64,000 bases of DNA from CBDDCX01 sp965226925 (GCA_965226925.1 CBDDEN010000009.1:124001-188000); one strand, 5' to 3'; shown: positions 44,498 through 52,994, counted from the stretch's first letter. The notes: generated from the sequence alone by a model not told the origin. Numbers and translations: made by a program.

Positions 44498-45235
44498 ATG
44501 GACTCCGTCAGCATTTCACTCCCGTTCGCCTTTCTCGCGGGCCTGGTTTCGTTCCTGTCACCTTGCGTGCTCCCGGTGGTTCCGGCCTACATCACCTACG
44601 TTTCGGGACTCACGCTCGACCAACTGGCCGAGGACGGGACCGCGAGCGCGCGTCGCAAAGCCGTGCTCCACTCCTCGCTCTTCGTCGTGGGCTTCCTGAT
44701 CGTCTTCATGACGCTGGGAGCGTCGGCGACCGCCGCCGGCCAGACATTCAACCGCGTCCTGCCCCTCCTTTCGCGGCTGGGCGGAATCCTGGTCCTTTTG
44801 TTCGGACTCCTGCTCCTCGACTGGGTACGCCTACCGGGACTCGCTCGCGATATCCGAGTGCATCTGAGGTCCAAGCCCACGGGTGCTCTGGGGTCTCTGG
44901 CCGTGGGGGTGGTCTTCGGCGCGGGGTGGACTCCGTGTATCGGACCCATTCTCGCGACGATTCTCTTTTATGCCACGATGGAGGCCACGGTAACCCAAGG
45001 GACCTTGCTCCTGGCCGTGTACGGCTTGGGATTGGGTGTCCCGTTCCTCATTGCGGCCGTGTCATTCAACTGGTTTCTTGCTAGCTTCGAGACGGTTCGG
45101 CGCTGGGCCCTGCCCGCGCAGAGAGTCGCCGGAATCCTTTTGATCGTGGCAGGAATTCTGCTCGTTACTGGTAAGTTCGCGTCCGTCTCGGCGTCCCTGG
45201 CCGACCTCGGGCAGTGGATCGATCTGGAGATATGA
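44498..45235 (+). CDS. ccdA: Cytochrome c biogenesis / thiol-disulfide transporter CcdA
   Basis: 245 residues, six membrane spans. The two redox cysteines sit in LVSFLSPCVLPVVPAYITYV and GAGWTPCIGPILATI, the proline-rich CcdA/DsbD signature. It moves electrons from cytoplasmic thioredoxin to the periplasm. Its stop overlaps the start of the DsbA-like lipoprotein (ATGATG), a likely redox partner. Confidence 0.95.
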   Translation: MDSVSISLPFAFLAGLVSFLSPCVLPVVPAYITYVSGLTLDQLAEDGTASARRKAVLHSSLFVVGFLIVFMTLGASATAAGQTFNRVLPLLSRLGGILVLLFGLLLLDWVRLPGLARDIRVHLRSKPTGALGSLAVGVVFGAGWTPCIGPILATILFYATMEATVTQGTLLLAVYGLGLGVPFLIAAVSFNWFLASFETVRRWALPAQRVAGILLIVAGILLVTGKFASVSASLADLGQWIDLEI

Positions 45236-46044
45236 TGATCCGTTCGAGAGCATCGACCCGAAGGCCGGGGCTGAGAGCCTATCTGGCGCCTGTGCTCTTG
45301 GGCTCCGCACTGTCACTGTTTGCCGGTGCGTGCGCCTCGGATCAGGAGGCAGCAACCGACCAGGCTCGGCTCACGACCCGTGGGGCGGGCGACCTCCTAG
45401 GTTCCGGAGCCCCGACGACCCCCGTACCCGAGGGCTTCGAGAGCCTGACCCGCCCGCCGCCCACGGTACCTCCCCAGGAGCAGATCACCCTGGAGATGCT
45501 CGGGGTGGACTTCGGAAGCGAAGATGCGCCGGCGCGCATTATCGAGCTTTTCGACTTCGGCTGCGGGTTCTGCCGCAAGTTCCATAAGGAGACCCTCCCC
45601 GCGCTGACCGCCAAGTACATCGACGAGGGGAAGCTCATGTGGAAGGCGGTTCCCTTCGTAATCGGGAACTGGGCCAACTCCGTCCCGGCCACCATGGCCG
45701 CGGAGTGTGCGCTTGGCCAGGGAAAAGAGCAGTACCGGCAGATGGCCGAAGCACTCTTCGACCGCCAATCCGAGTGGAAGCAGAGTTCGGAGCCTGAAGC
45801 GGTCATCGAGGGAATCGCGAGGGACTCCGGCCTCGACATCGAGGCGTTGCGGACGTGCCTGAGTAGCGACGCGTTCCTATGGCGGGTGCAGGCACACACG
45901 TCATTGGCCCGGCAGGTCGGTGTCAGAGGGACCCCGACGTTCGTCGTCATCGGGTACGCCCCCTTCTCGGGCGCGCTACCCCTCGAGCTCTTCGAAGAGA
46001 TCATCGACAGCGTGCTCGTGAACGCGGCGGCCCAGACCCCCTAG
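45232..46044 (+). CDS. DsbA-like thiol-disulfide oxidoreductase lipoprotein
   Basis: 270 residues. Lipoprotein signal with lipobox LFAGACAS near residue 30. Thioredoxin fold with the active site FDFGCGFCRKFHKE (CGFC) and cis-proline GVRGTPTFVVIG; the inserted helical domain (CALGQGKEQYRQMAEALFDRQ) is typical of DsbA/DsbG-like proteins. Expected to act in the periplasm with CcdA. Either of two adjacent ATG codons may start it. Confidence 0.92.
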   Translation: MMIRSRASTRRPGLRAYLAPVLLGSALSLFAGACASDQEAATDQARLTTRGAGDLLGSGAPTTPVPEGFESLTRPPPTVPPQEQITLEMLGVDFGSEDAPARIIELFDFGCGFCRKFHKETLPALTAKYIDEGKLMWKAVPFVIGNWANSVPATMAAECALGQGKEQYRQMAEALFDRQSEWKQSSEPEAVIEGIARDSGLDIEALRTCLSSDAFLWRVQAHTSLARQVGVRGTPTFVVIGYAPFSGALPLELFEEIIDSVLVNAAAQTP

Positions 46045-46057
46045 TGGTGACCGCCCG

Positions 46058-46948
46058 GTGCCCGTGACAATCCTCCGTCGTCCCGGTCTGCTAGTTGGAC
46101 TCGCGGTTTCGCCTCTCGTGTTGTCCTGCGGCCTCTCCCTCGGGGACGGTCCAGGATGTCGCCTGGACGGCCCGCCTCTGGCGCTCCCCGACGTGCTCGA
46201 CGAGACAAGCGGCCTGGCCGTGGGTATCCGAGATCCGAGCCGCATCTGGAGCCACAACGATTCGGGCCACGAGCCGCGCCTCTTCGCGCTCGACCACGCC
46301 GGAGCGATCCACGCCACCGTGGATGTGGATCAGAGTAACCGCGACTGGGAGGACATGGATCGGGCGCGCTGCGGGGAGGGCTCGTGCTTGTACGTGGCCG
46401 ATACCGGCGACAACCTGGAGCGCCATGCGCAGGTGGCCCTTTACCGGTTCCCGGAGCCCGACGGCCGCGCCGACGGGACCGCCCAGGCCGACCGGTATCC
46501 GATGCGGTTCCCTGACGGGCCGCGAGACGTAGAGGCCATGTACGTCTTGCCGGGCGAGAGGGTCTTCTTCATCACCAAGGGGCGAAACCACCCCATAACG
46601 GTCTTCCGTTACCCCCAGCCGCTCAGGGCAGACACGGTCGTCACCTTGGAGCCGGTGCAGGAGATGAGCAGCGGGCCTGTTGCTCCGCCCCGCTACGTCA
46701 CCGGAGCGTCGGCCACTTTGGACGGATCGACGGTCGTCGTCCGCACCTATGAGACCCTGGAGTTCTTTTCCGTCACCGAAAACGGAGAACTCCGCCCCAG
46801 GAAAGACGGCAGGGTGAACCTGAGGACCCTGCGCGAGCCACAAGGAGAGGCTGTGGCGTTCCTGCCGGACGGCCGGCTCGTCCTGAGCTCCGAGTCGGGG
46901 TTCACCTCGCTGCCGTCGATCGTGCTGCTGAGCTGCGAGTTGGGGTAG
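46058..46948 (+). CDS. Lipoprotein with beta-propeller-like repeats
   Basis: 296 residues. Signal peptide with lipobox LVLSCGLS. Repeated segments such as SRIWSHNDSGHEPRLFAL, DWEDMDRARCGEGSCLYVADTGDN, GPRDVEAMYVLPGERVFFITKG and PQGEAVAFLPDGRLVLSSES read as a six- or seven-bladed propeller of the esterase-like/SdiA-regulated type. Function unknown. GTG start, 13 bp after the DsbA-like gene. Confidence 0.78.
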   Translation: MPVTILRRPGLLVGLAVSPLVLSCGLSLGDGPGCRLDGPPLALPDVLDETSGLAVGIRDPSRIWSHNDSGHEPRLFALDHAGAIHATVDVDQSNRDWEDMDRARCGEGSCLYVADTGDNLERHAQVALYRFPEPDGRADGTAQADRYPMRFPDGPRDVEAMYVLPGERVFFITKGRNHPITVFRYPQPLRADTVVTLEPVQEMSSGPVAPPRYVTGASATLDGSTVVVRTYETLEFFSVTENGELRPRKDGRVNLRTLREPQGEAVAFLPDGRLVLSSESGFTSLPSIVLLSCELG

Positions 46949-47209
46949 TCGGCCGAACCCAGACACTGCGACTCAGGGACCCGCCTGTCGGCATGGCTCG
47001 AGGCAGCGACCGGCCAAGGGGGTGTCCACATCATCACGCTGCCCAGAACGGCGAAGACTCCCGCTGTCCCGATCATCATCGTCTTCGTCGGCATCGGTCT
47101 CGGAGTCGAAGGGTAGCCTGGCGGCTCTCGGCTCGAATCGCGCGGCCACAATCGCGGGGGGGCACCGCGAGGGGCAAGGCGCGGAGCCGGCCATACCGAA
47201 GAGATCCGT
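46949..47209. other. Intergenic region, no gene supported
   Basis: 260 bp between convergent genes. A minus-strand reading frame here could encode a short hydrophobic stretch but runs on into the antisense of the lipoprotein gene with no ribosome site. I see no promoter or clear terminator. Confidence 0.4.
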
Positions 47210-47614
47210 TCAGACCACCACGGTCCGGACACCGGTGTGATCGCTGGCCGTCCTGGCCAAGCGACCATCGGCCGTATAGAGGGGCGCCCCCGCCGCCTCC
47301 GCCAACGCGACGTAGATCGCGTCGTACATGGTGAGGTTGTCCCGAAGCGAGAACGCTCGAGCCAGCAGCGGCGTGTGGGGGAACCGCGTCAAGGGAAGGT
47401 CGACGTACAGAGATAGGGCCGCATCGGCACGCGAGATATCGGCCATCCCGCGTCGAACCGCCTTTCGGAGTGCGGAGGCCACCTCGACGTCGCAGACGTG
47501 GGGCACCAGCAGCTCCGCGCTCTCCTCCGCGAGCAGGTCGACAACGCTCGGATACCGAGGGGCGTCGAGCAGGACTCCCGCCAGGGCGGAAGCGTCGAGG
47601 ACGGCGACGTCCAT
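47210..47614 (-). CDS. vapC: VapC-type PIN-domain toxin
   Basis: 134 residues. PIN ribonuclease acidic residues: VLDASALAGVLL (Asp5-7), HVCDVEVASALRKA (Glu near 44), LTMYDAIYVALAEAAGAPLYTADGRLA (Asp near 97 and 115). The ATG overlaps the antitoxin stop (TGATG). It should cleave a specific RNA when released from VapB. Confidence 0.92.
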   Translation of the reverse strand: MDVAVLDASALAGVLLDAPRYPSVVDLLAEESAELLVPHVCDVEVASALRKAVRRGMADISRADAALSLYVDLPLTRFPHTPLLARAFSLRDNLTMYDAIYVALAEAAGAPLYTADGRLARTASDHTGVRTVVV

Positions 47615-47850
47615 CAGCCCGAGCGCTCGTCGCGGTCCTCACGCACGTACTCGGCTATGGGCCGATCCAACTCCACGGGATCCAACGCCAAGAGGCGCCG
47701 CGCCAACTCGTCCCTCGGTGGCCGGCTCACCTCTCGCTCCAGAATGCCCTGGATATACGCGGTCAGTGTCTCGCCGCGGGCATCGGCTCGACGGACGAGT
47801 TCCGCGTGGAGTGCGTCGGGAACGTTGCGTACCTGAATCATGATCGACAT
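47614..47850 (-). CDS. vapB: VapB-type antitoxin, ribbon-helix-helix (FitA-like)
   Basis: 78 residues. MIQVRNVPDALHAELVRRAD is an RHH N-terminal strand and helix as in FitA/Arc antitoxins; the tail (RPIAEYVREDRDERSG) would bind VapC. Start ATG at 47848-47850 (a second ATG three codons later). Upstream lies a double-repeat operator. Confidence 0.88.
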   Translation of the reverse strand: MSIMIQVRNVPDALHAELVRRADARGETLTAYIQGILEREVSRPPRDELARRLLALDPVELDRPIAEYVREDRDERSG

Positions 47851-47862
47851 CGGTACGAGGAT

Positions 47863-47883
47863 GTCACATGTGAGTCACATGTG
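47863..47883. promoter_or_regulatory. Probable VapBC operator (direct repeat of a palindrome)
   Basis: GTCACATGTG occurs twice, 11 bp apart (47863-47872 and 47874-47883). Each contains the palindrome CACATGTG, and the array ends 13 bp before vapB. The one-helical-turn spacing suits cooperative RHH dimers. Confidence 0.7.
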
Positions 47884-48018
47884 CAAGGACGGACACTCGA
47901 ATGGTGCACGGGGACGCCGGGCTTCGGAATGGGCGGCTGGGCAGGAGTGGTTGGGTAGGAGCGATTGATGCTCGAGAGGGAGCCCCCATTGACGGGACTG
48001 ACCCAGCCTTCCATATTG

Positions 48019-48033
48019 GTTGTATAATACAAC
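48019..48033. promoter_or_regulatory. MarR operator over a -10 box
   Basis: GTTGTAT-A-ATACAAC, a perfect 7-1-7 inverted repeat. It contains TATAAT (48023-48028), a consensus -10 box, 21 bp before the marR start, so binding would block the promoter (autorepression). A similar site precedes arsM. Confidence 0.75.
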
Positions 48034-48049
48034 TATCTGAGCCGCGCCA

Positions 48050-48541
48050 ATGACTACGATCGCCACCGACAAGAGCCTCGCCCAGGACGCCGCAGCCCTG
48101 ACCCAAGCGTTTTCCGAGCTCATTCGCCTGGTGCAGTTCAGAGATCGGGATCGAGCATGCTGCTACGGGCTCACGGTCAGTCAGTGCTACGGACTCAAGG
48201 CGGTGTGTGAGACCGGACCGCTCAGTGTGAACGATCTCGCAGGTGCCCTCTATCTGGAGAAGAGCACGGCGAGCCGACTCGCCAAGGGGCTCGAGGACGA
48301 GGGTCTGGTCGAGCGGTCGACGGACGAAGAGGACCGGCGCTCGGTGCGCCTTGCCGCTACAGCCACGGGCCGACGTGCCCACGCGGGCATCGAAGCCGAT
48401 CTCCAGCGAGAGTACGCCGCCATCCTGGAGGACTTCGAGCCGGAGGTCCGGTCCGCGATGACCGAGCTCCTGGGACGCCTGACTCGAGCGGTCGGGAGCC
48501 GTGTGGAAGCCGAGGGAGGAAGCTGTTGTGTCGTGCGCTGA
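48050..48541 (+). CDS. MarR-family regulator with cysteine pairs, probable arsenic sensor
   Basis: 163 residues with a winged helix (SVNDLAGALYLEKSTASRLAKGLEDEGLVERSTDEEDRRS). Cysteine pairs occur at RACCYGLTVSQCYG and at the C-terminus GGSCCVVR, placed to bind a thiophilic metalloid. Directly before arsM, with shared operator type, so it likely controls methylation-based arsenic resistance. The ligand is inferred. An ATG with no obvious ribosome site starts it. Confidence 0.88.
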   Translation: MTTIATDKSLAQDAAALTQAFSELIRLVQFRDRDRACCYGLTVSQCYGLKAVCETGPLSVNDLAGALYLEKSTASRLAKGLEDEGLVERSTDEEDRRSVRLAATATGRRAHAGIEADLQREYAAILEDFEPEVRSAMTELLGRLTRAVGSRVEAEGGSCCVVR

Positions 48542-48581
48542 CCGCTTCGAGTCGCCTTTGGGAGGTTTTTTTTGAATAACA

Positions 48582-48596
48582 GTTGTATTTACCAAC
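48582..48596. promoter_or_regulatory. Second MarR-type operator, before arsM
   Basis: GTTGTATTTACCAAC keeps the GTTG-N7-CAAC geometry of the site upstream of the regulator, but the inner bases are less symmetrical; extended by one base it reads AGTTG-N7-CAACT. It ends 17 bp before the arsM ATG. Confidence 0.6.
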
Positions 48597-48613
48597 TACG
48601 GAGTGAAGCACAC

Positions 48614-49432
48614 ATGGAACACGACACCATCCGCGAAGCCGTTCGCGATCGTTATGCCAGCATTGCCGAAGACGGAGGCTCCTGCTGCGGCCCCTCTTGC
48701 TGTGGCTCGGGGGAAGAGGCCTCCGTGTCGACCGCCGTGGGCTACGACGAGGACCAGCTCCAGAGTGTACCCGAGGGGGCCGACCTGGGCCTGGGCTCCG
48801 GGAACCCCGTGGCGGCGGCCGATCTCCAGGAAGGCGAGACCGTACTCGACCTCGGTTCGGGAGGCGGAATCGACTGCTTTTTGGCCGCCGAGAGGGTCGG
48901 CCCCACGGGTCAGGTCATCGGGGTGGACATGACCTCCGAGATGGTCGCGCGCGCCCGCAAGAATGCCAAGAAGGGCGACTATCCGAACGTCGAGTTCCGG
49001 TTGGGGGAGATCGAAGCGCTTCCGGTGGCCGACGCCACCGTGGACGTGATCATCTCGAACTGCGTCATCAACCTCTCGCCCGAGCGCGACCGGGTGCTCG
49101 CCGAGGCCCATCGCGTACTGAAACCGGGCGGCCGGCTGGTGATTTCCGATCTCGTGTGCGGAGCGCCGGTGCCCGGAGCGCTTCGCAAAGAGGCGGAGGC
49201 GGTAACCGCCTGCTTGCCCGTCGAGGAGCATGCGTACCTTGCCGACCTGGGAGCCGCGGGATTCACGGACGCCCGTGTCGCCAACGCACGGCCCTACCCT
49301 CGGGAGGCCCTGTCCTCCCATCCCCTCGCCAGAAAGCTCCTGGAGGAGCGTCCCGACATCGCGGAGTCCCTCGAAGCGTTCGCGTCATCGGTGCGAGGCG
49401 CGATCATCGAGGCGCGCAAGCCGCCCGCTTAG
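48614..49432 (+). CDS. arsM: Arsenite S-adenosylmethionine methyltransferase ArsM
   Basis: 272 residues from ATG. SAM motif I VLDLGSGGGIDCFLAAERVG, arsenic-binding cysteines in SNCVINLSPERDRVL and TACLPVEEHAYL, and a cysteine-rich N-terminus (GGSCCGPSCCGSGEE). It methylates As(III) to volatile or less toxic forms. An in-frame TTG at 48572 is less likely. A 9-bp hairpin follows at 49467-49494. Confidence 0.95.
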   Translation: MEHDTIREAVRDRYASIAEDGGSCCGPSCCGSGEEASVSTAVGYDEDQLQSVPEGADLGLGSGNPVAAADLQEGETVLDLGSGGGIDCFLAAERVGPTGQVIGVDMTSEMVARARKNAKKGDYPNVEFRLGEIEALPVADATVDVIISNCVINLSPERDRVLAEAHRVLKPGGRLVISDLVCGAPVPGALRKEAEAVTACLPVEEHAYLADLGAAGFTDARVANARPYPREALSSHPLARKLLEERPDIAESLEAFASSVRGAIIEARKPPA

Positions 49433-49466
49433 GCGGGACTGCTCCGCTCCCGTTCGCGTAGCGATG

Positions 49467-49494
49467 GGCCCCGGCTCGGAAACGGGCCGGGGCC
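49467..49494 (+). terminator. Hairpin after arsM
   Basis: Perfect 9-bp stem GGCCCCGGC / GCCGGGGCC with a 10-base loop, 34 bp after the stop. No T run follows, so it may be a pause site or a weak terminator. Confidence 0.5.
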
Positions 49495-49590
49495 GAGCGG
49501 TATCTCCTGCCCATCCACGCATCCGACTCCCCGGTCGAGGGGAGCACTGTGTACTACGACAACTTCCACGTAACGGCGACGGTGTCGGGC

Positions 49591-49744
49591 CAGAGTTTTG
49601 AACTCCTCGGTGCAGTTGAGCTCCTCGCCCATGGGATCGGACAGCGGAGAGTTCTGGTGGAGAATCCTCCGGTTCAGCTGATTCGGCCACTATTGTTGGG
49701 TCGGCGTGCTCCCAATCGCGGTGTTCGCGCCCGCCATTGGGCAT
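49591..49744 (-). pseudogene. Relic of catalase-peroxidase (katG) N-terminus
   Basis: On the minus strand one frame reads WPNQLNRRILHQNSPLSDP then MGEELNCTEEFKTL, which matches the start of KatG (WWPNQLN...ILHQ...SDPMGEEF.YAEEFK). Just upstream a second frame reads NGGREHRDW, matching the residues that should precede it (GG..TNRDW); about 22 foreign bases and a frameshift separate the two. Only ~50 codons of homology remain, so it is dead. The flanking sequence 49433-49924 has no other recognisable gene. Confidence 0.75.
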
Positions 49745-49924
49745 TGGCTTGCTCTGTCTGACACGTGGTGCTCCTGATGTTTGATGTGGATGGTTGGTCG
49801 GTCTGAGTTCGAGGTGTTGATCCGCTGGTGTGAGGGCCGAGTGTCAGGTTATACCATTCTTGTACAGCCAGGACGATGCTCGAATCAACCGTACGGCTCG
49901 AACCGTTTCCGGAGGGAAAGGTCC

Positions 49925-50605
49925 ATGAGTAACTCGATGATCAGTGTTCTGGCATTATCGGCTGCCATAAGCTTCGGGTGTTCTGCATCTGAGGAGCAAT
50001 GCACCACCTGTCCTGCATCCGGGGCAGGATGCATGACCGAATTGCAGGATGTTGAATTCTCCGGTGAAGAGAAGATCACCATTCTCGGCTATGACAAGAA
50101 CGGGATGGAAGTGGACATCACGGCTGATGGTGAAGTGCTGATGTTCAATGACCGAGTGAAGGATGGGCCGCCCAATAAGAATATTCATTGGGCCAGTCGA
50201 ATCGATGACAAGACTTACCAATACGAGGGAGAAGTGACGGAAATCAATACGGATGAAGTTGACGGGACACCAAGTTTTGATGCCGGCGGAAACGTCTACT
50301 TCACCTCTTTGGGATCTTACTTTCCGGCCCCAGGAAACACCGATGCATTCAAGAGCATCTACAAGGGAAGTTTCGATGGCCGGAACGTAACGAATGTCAG
50401 TATTGTCGAGAATCTATATGTGGGAGAAATAAGATGGATCAGTCTGGCTCCGGATATCTCCAATAGTGGCAGATTTCTCTTCTACACCCACTCCCACACG
50501 GGCGACACGGGCTTCTTCGACCGATGGACATCAGAGGGGCGACCTCCAATCCCGCTCGAGGTTTCGGAACCTGTCAACGACAATGGGACACTATACGGGA
50601 TTAAT
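49925..50605 (+). pseudogene. 5' part of a lipoprotein gene interrupted by an IS3-family element
   Basis: 227 codons from the ATG at 49925. Lipobox ISFGCSASE after a hydrophobic core; then a TolB/PD40-like propeller beginning (DVEFSGEEKITILGYDKNG, GTPSFDAGGNVYFTSLGSY, SLAPDISNSGRFLFYTHSH). G+C is visibly lower than in the neighbours, a sign of transfer. The frame meets a stop at 50606-50608, at the element's edge, and resumes at 52091. A strong promoter or ribosome site is not evident. Confidence 0.8.
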
Positions 50606-51612
50606 TAAAGAGCAATTTCCTGTGTGGAGAGGGGTGTGGTGGGAGGATTGATGAAGACGGCCTCCGGGAGCGGTTTGGGCTTCGGCACACCTCTGACGAA
50701 GCGTTCGGGATGAGCGGCCCATGCTTCGCGGAGCACGGATTTCCTGCCGGCAATGACCTGATCGGCGTTCCCGAAGTGGACCTGCTCGGGGGTTAGCATC
50801 GAGATGCCGCCATGGCGGTGCTCGGCATTGTACCAGCGGAAGAACGATCGACAGAACGTCTTGGCTTGGCCCTGATCCCCGAACCGTCCGGGAAACGAGG
50901 GATGGTACTTCAAGGTTTTGAACTGAGCCTCGGAAAACGGGTTGTCATCCGACACCTGAGGCCGGCTCAACGAGCGGGTCACGCCGAGGTCAGCGAGAAG
51001 TTGAGCGGTGCATTGGCTCGTCATTGGAGCTCCCCGATCCGAGTGCAGGGTCAGGACCCGGGGCTGGACGCCATGCTTCAGGCAGCTCTGCTGGATCAAC
51101 CGGCCGGCCAGGGCCGAGTTCTCCCGGTCCGCCACCATCCAGCCCACGACGTAGCGGCTGTAGATGTCCATGATGACGTAGAGGTAGTAATAGCTCCACT
51201 TCTTCGGCCCGAGCAGCCGCGTGATATCCCAGGACCACACCTGGTTCGGCGCCGTGGCCATCAACTCGGGCTTCTTGTACTCGGGATGGGTGCGCTGCGC
51301 CCGGCGTTCCTGAACCGGCACCTCGGAGGCCAGAACACGATACATCGTGCGTTCGCTGCACAGGTAGACCTCTTCGTCGAGCAGCGTGGCCACCACCTCG
51401 GCGGGTGAGCGGTCCACGAACCGCTCCGAACACAGCGTGTCGAAGACCTCGCCTCGTTCCGTCTCGCTCAATGCCCGGGCGGGCGTCGGGCGGGGCTGCT
51501 GTTGCCCGGTTGATGGGCCTCGACGACGGTACAACGTCGATCGGGAGACCTCGAGGGCCGCGCACGCCGGTTTTACACCGACGTGCTTAGCCAGCTCATC
51601 GGCCGCCTTCAA
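50605..51612 (-). CDS. IS3-family transposase OrfB (DDE integrase)
   Basis: 335 residues. HTH_21-like N-terminus, then the integrase core with catalytic acids in VWSWDITRLLG, TLHSDRGAPMTSQ and DNPFSEAQFKTLKYHP, and the IS3 C-terminal RWYNAEHRHGGISMLTPEQV. The TTG start overlaps the OrfA stop (TTGA); a frameshift fusion with OrfA is usual in this family. The TAA stop lies on the element's last bases. It seems intact. Confidence 0.93.
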   Translation of the reverse strand: MKAADELAKHVGVKPACAALEVSRSTLYRRRGPSTGQQQPRPTPARALSETERGEVFDTLCSERFVDRSPAEVVATLLDEEVYLCSERTMYRVLASEVPVQERRAQRTHPEYKKPELMATAPNQVWSWDITRLLGPKKWSYYYLYVIMDIYSRYVVGWMVADRENSALAGRLIQQSCLKHGVQPRVLTLHSDRGAPMTSQCTAQLLADLGVTRSLSRPQVSDDNPFSEAQFKTLKYHPSFPGRFGDQGQAKTFCRSFFRWYNAEHRHGGISMLTPEQVHFGNADQVIAGRKSVLREAWAAHPERFVRGVPKPKPLPEAVFINPPTTPLSTQEIAL

Positions 51613-52087
51613 GAGTTTGTCCCGTCGTCGAGGCTTATCCCCAGCAGCCCCGCAACTTTTCCCTGCACGTCGATGATCAGGTGTGCCTTCCTGAGCTCAT
51701 TCTCGAGCCGTGCGTTTCGCCGCTCCAGCTTGCGTACCTTCTCATCCAGCGGATTTCGCTCCGGCTTGCGGCCGCGTTTCTTCGACAGGGCCTTCAGCGA
51801 CCCGCTATGCGCCGCCTTGCGCCACGTCGTCAGGTGCGACGAGTACAGGCCCTCTCGCCGCAGGAGTTGACCCACCTCGCCGGGCTCGGTGCACCGGTCC
51901 GCTTCTTCGACGATCCGCAGCTTGTACGACGGACTGAACCGCCGTCGTAGCGGCCTATCTACTACCTCCGGGTCCGCAGGAGCTGCCGCGCTTCGCTTGG
52001 CCTCCCCGGTTCCAGGGGCACTACCATTCTCTTCCATTCTCTCTCGCAGTCCCAACATGTTCGTTTTCTCTGCCTTCGCCCTACTCT
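50606..52087 (-). mobile_element. IS3-family insertion sequence
   Basis: About 1.48 kb with two overlapping transposase frames on the minus strand. The pentamer TAATT occurs at both junctions (50602-50606 and 52087-52091); the exact target duplication is 3-5 bp of it. Terminal inverted repeats are poor (AATTARAG can be aligned), so the ends are uncertain by a few bases. Removing the element and one repeat gives GGG-ATT-AAT-TCT-TTG, which restores the host gene frame. Confidence 0.85.
51609..52058 (-). CDS. IS3-family transposase OrfA (helix-turn-helix)
   Basis: 149 residues. RRRFSPSYKLRIVEEADRC and EVGQLLRREGLYSSHLTTWRK form the HTH; a leucine-zipper-like stretch follows (DEKVRKLERRNARLENELRK). 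It binds the element ends. ATG at 52056-52058. Confidence 0.9.
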   Translation of the reverse strand: MLGLRERMEENGSAPGTGEAKRSAAAPADPEVVDRPLRRRFSPSYKLRIVEEADRCTEPGEVGQLLRREGLYSSHLTTWRKAAHSGSLKALSKKRGRKPERNPLDEKVRKLERRNARLENELRKAHLIIDVQGKVAGLLGISLDDGTNS

Positions 52088-52090
52088 AAT

Positions 52091-52456
52091 TCTTTGCGTG
52101 CTCCGTGTCTCACGTACGTTGGCAGAGAGGGTTTCGACCGAATCGATGACGCTCTATTTGCCAACATAAACACTGACAAATTGGAGTATGCTCCAACGAT
52201 TTCAAACGACGGACTTGAAATGTACTTCACCCGGGCCGATTTGAGCACGGCAACAATACTGGGGATATTCAAAACGACCCGAGCATCAGTGGACGAGGCT
52301 TTTGCGGCCACCGGCGCTACCGTGAGTGCGATTACCGGTATCGTCGAGGCTCCATCCTTCAATGGAGATGAGACGGCACTGTACTACCATAGAGAAGTGG
52401 GCGGTGTTTTCGAGATCTTTCGAGTCACCCGCGCCCTCCCCGCTGAGTGTCAGTGA
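52091..52456 (+). pseudogene. 3' part of the interrupted lipoprotein gene
   Basis: 121 codons in frame with the 5' part after excision. It contains further propeller blades (DALFANINTDKLEYAPTISN, DGLEMYFTRAD, EAPSFNGDETALYYHREVGG) and ends with EIFRVTRALPAECQ. Joined to the first part the product would be about 348 residues. G+C is again low. It has no start codon or ribosome site of its own that I trust. Confidence 0.8.
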
Positions 52457-52631
52457 TGAGGCCGACTGTACGAGCCGCCTGCAGCTGCCCACCCTGAAGT
52501 GATTGAGATACTCTTCGGAGACCTGTACGTATCTTCATATCGTGAGTATACGTACGAGGCCGTGCCGGGGCATGGGGACCCAGGGTCGGATCCGTTCGGC
52601 ATCTCCTGCCCATTCACAAGGCCCCCAAGCA

Positions 52632-52994
52632 CTAAATCCATTCGGGCTCGGCCACGGTGCGTTCCCCCTCGGCCGTACCCGTGTTCACTGTGGTCTTGGG
52701 CTCGAACATGAGGAGGTGCACCTCCTCTCGAGCCACCGGGCGATGCTCCACTCCGCGGGGAACGGTCAGAATCTCCCCGGGCCCCAAAACGATGGGGGGC
52801 CGACCGCGCAGCTCCATCGATAGCTCGCCCGAGATCACCAGAAACAACTCGTCTTCGTGCTCGTGCGCGTGCCAGACGAACTCGCCTTGGGCCTTGGCGA
52901 GCTTGACGTGCATGTCCTCCACCTGGGCCACGATCTTGGGCGTCCACTGCTCGTCGAAAAGCGCGAACTTCTCCTTCAGATTCACTTTCTCCAC
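52632..52994 (-). CDS. Cupin-domain protein
   Basis: 120 residues from a GTG at 52992-52994. The two cupin motifs are HAHEHEDELFLVISGELSMEL and PGEILTVPRGVEHRPVAREE, giving a plausible metal site. Substrate unknown. Downstream of and co-directional with a TetR regulator, 47 bp apart. Confidence 0.88.
   Translation of the reverse strand: MEKVNLKEKFALFDEQWTPKIVAQVEDMHVKLAKAQGEFVWHAHEHEDELFLVISGELSMELRGRPPIVLGPGEILTVPRGVEHRPVAREEVHLLMFEPKTTVNTGTAEGERTVAEPEWI

Noticed and set aside
46747..47268. Minus-strand frame with a short hydrophobic segment between the propeller lipoprotein and vapC
   Set aside because: Two thirds is antisense to the lipoprotein gene and no ribosome site is present.
48564..48573. 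T8 tract after the MarR gene as a terminator
   Set aside because: No stable hairpin precedes it; it more likely belongs to the AT-rich arsM promoter.
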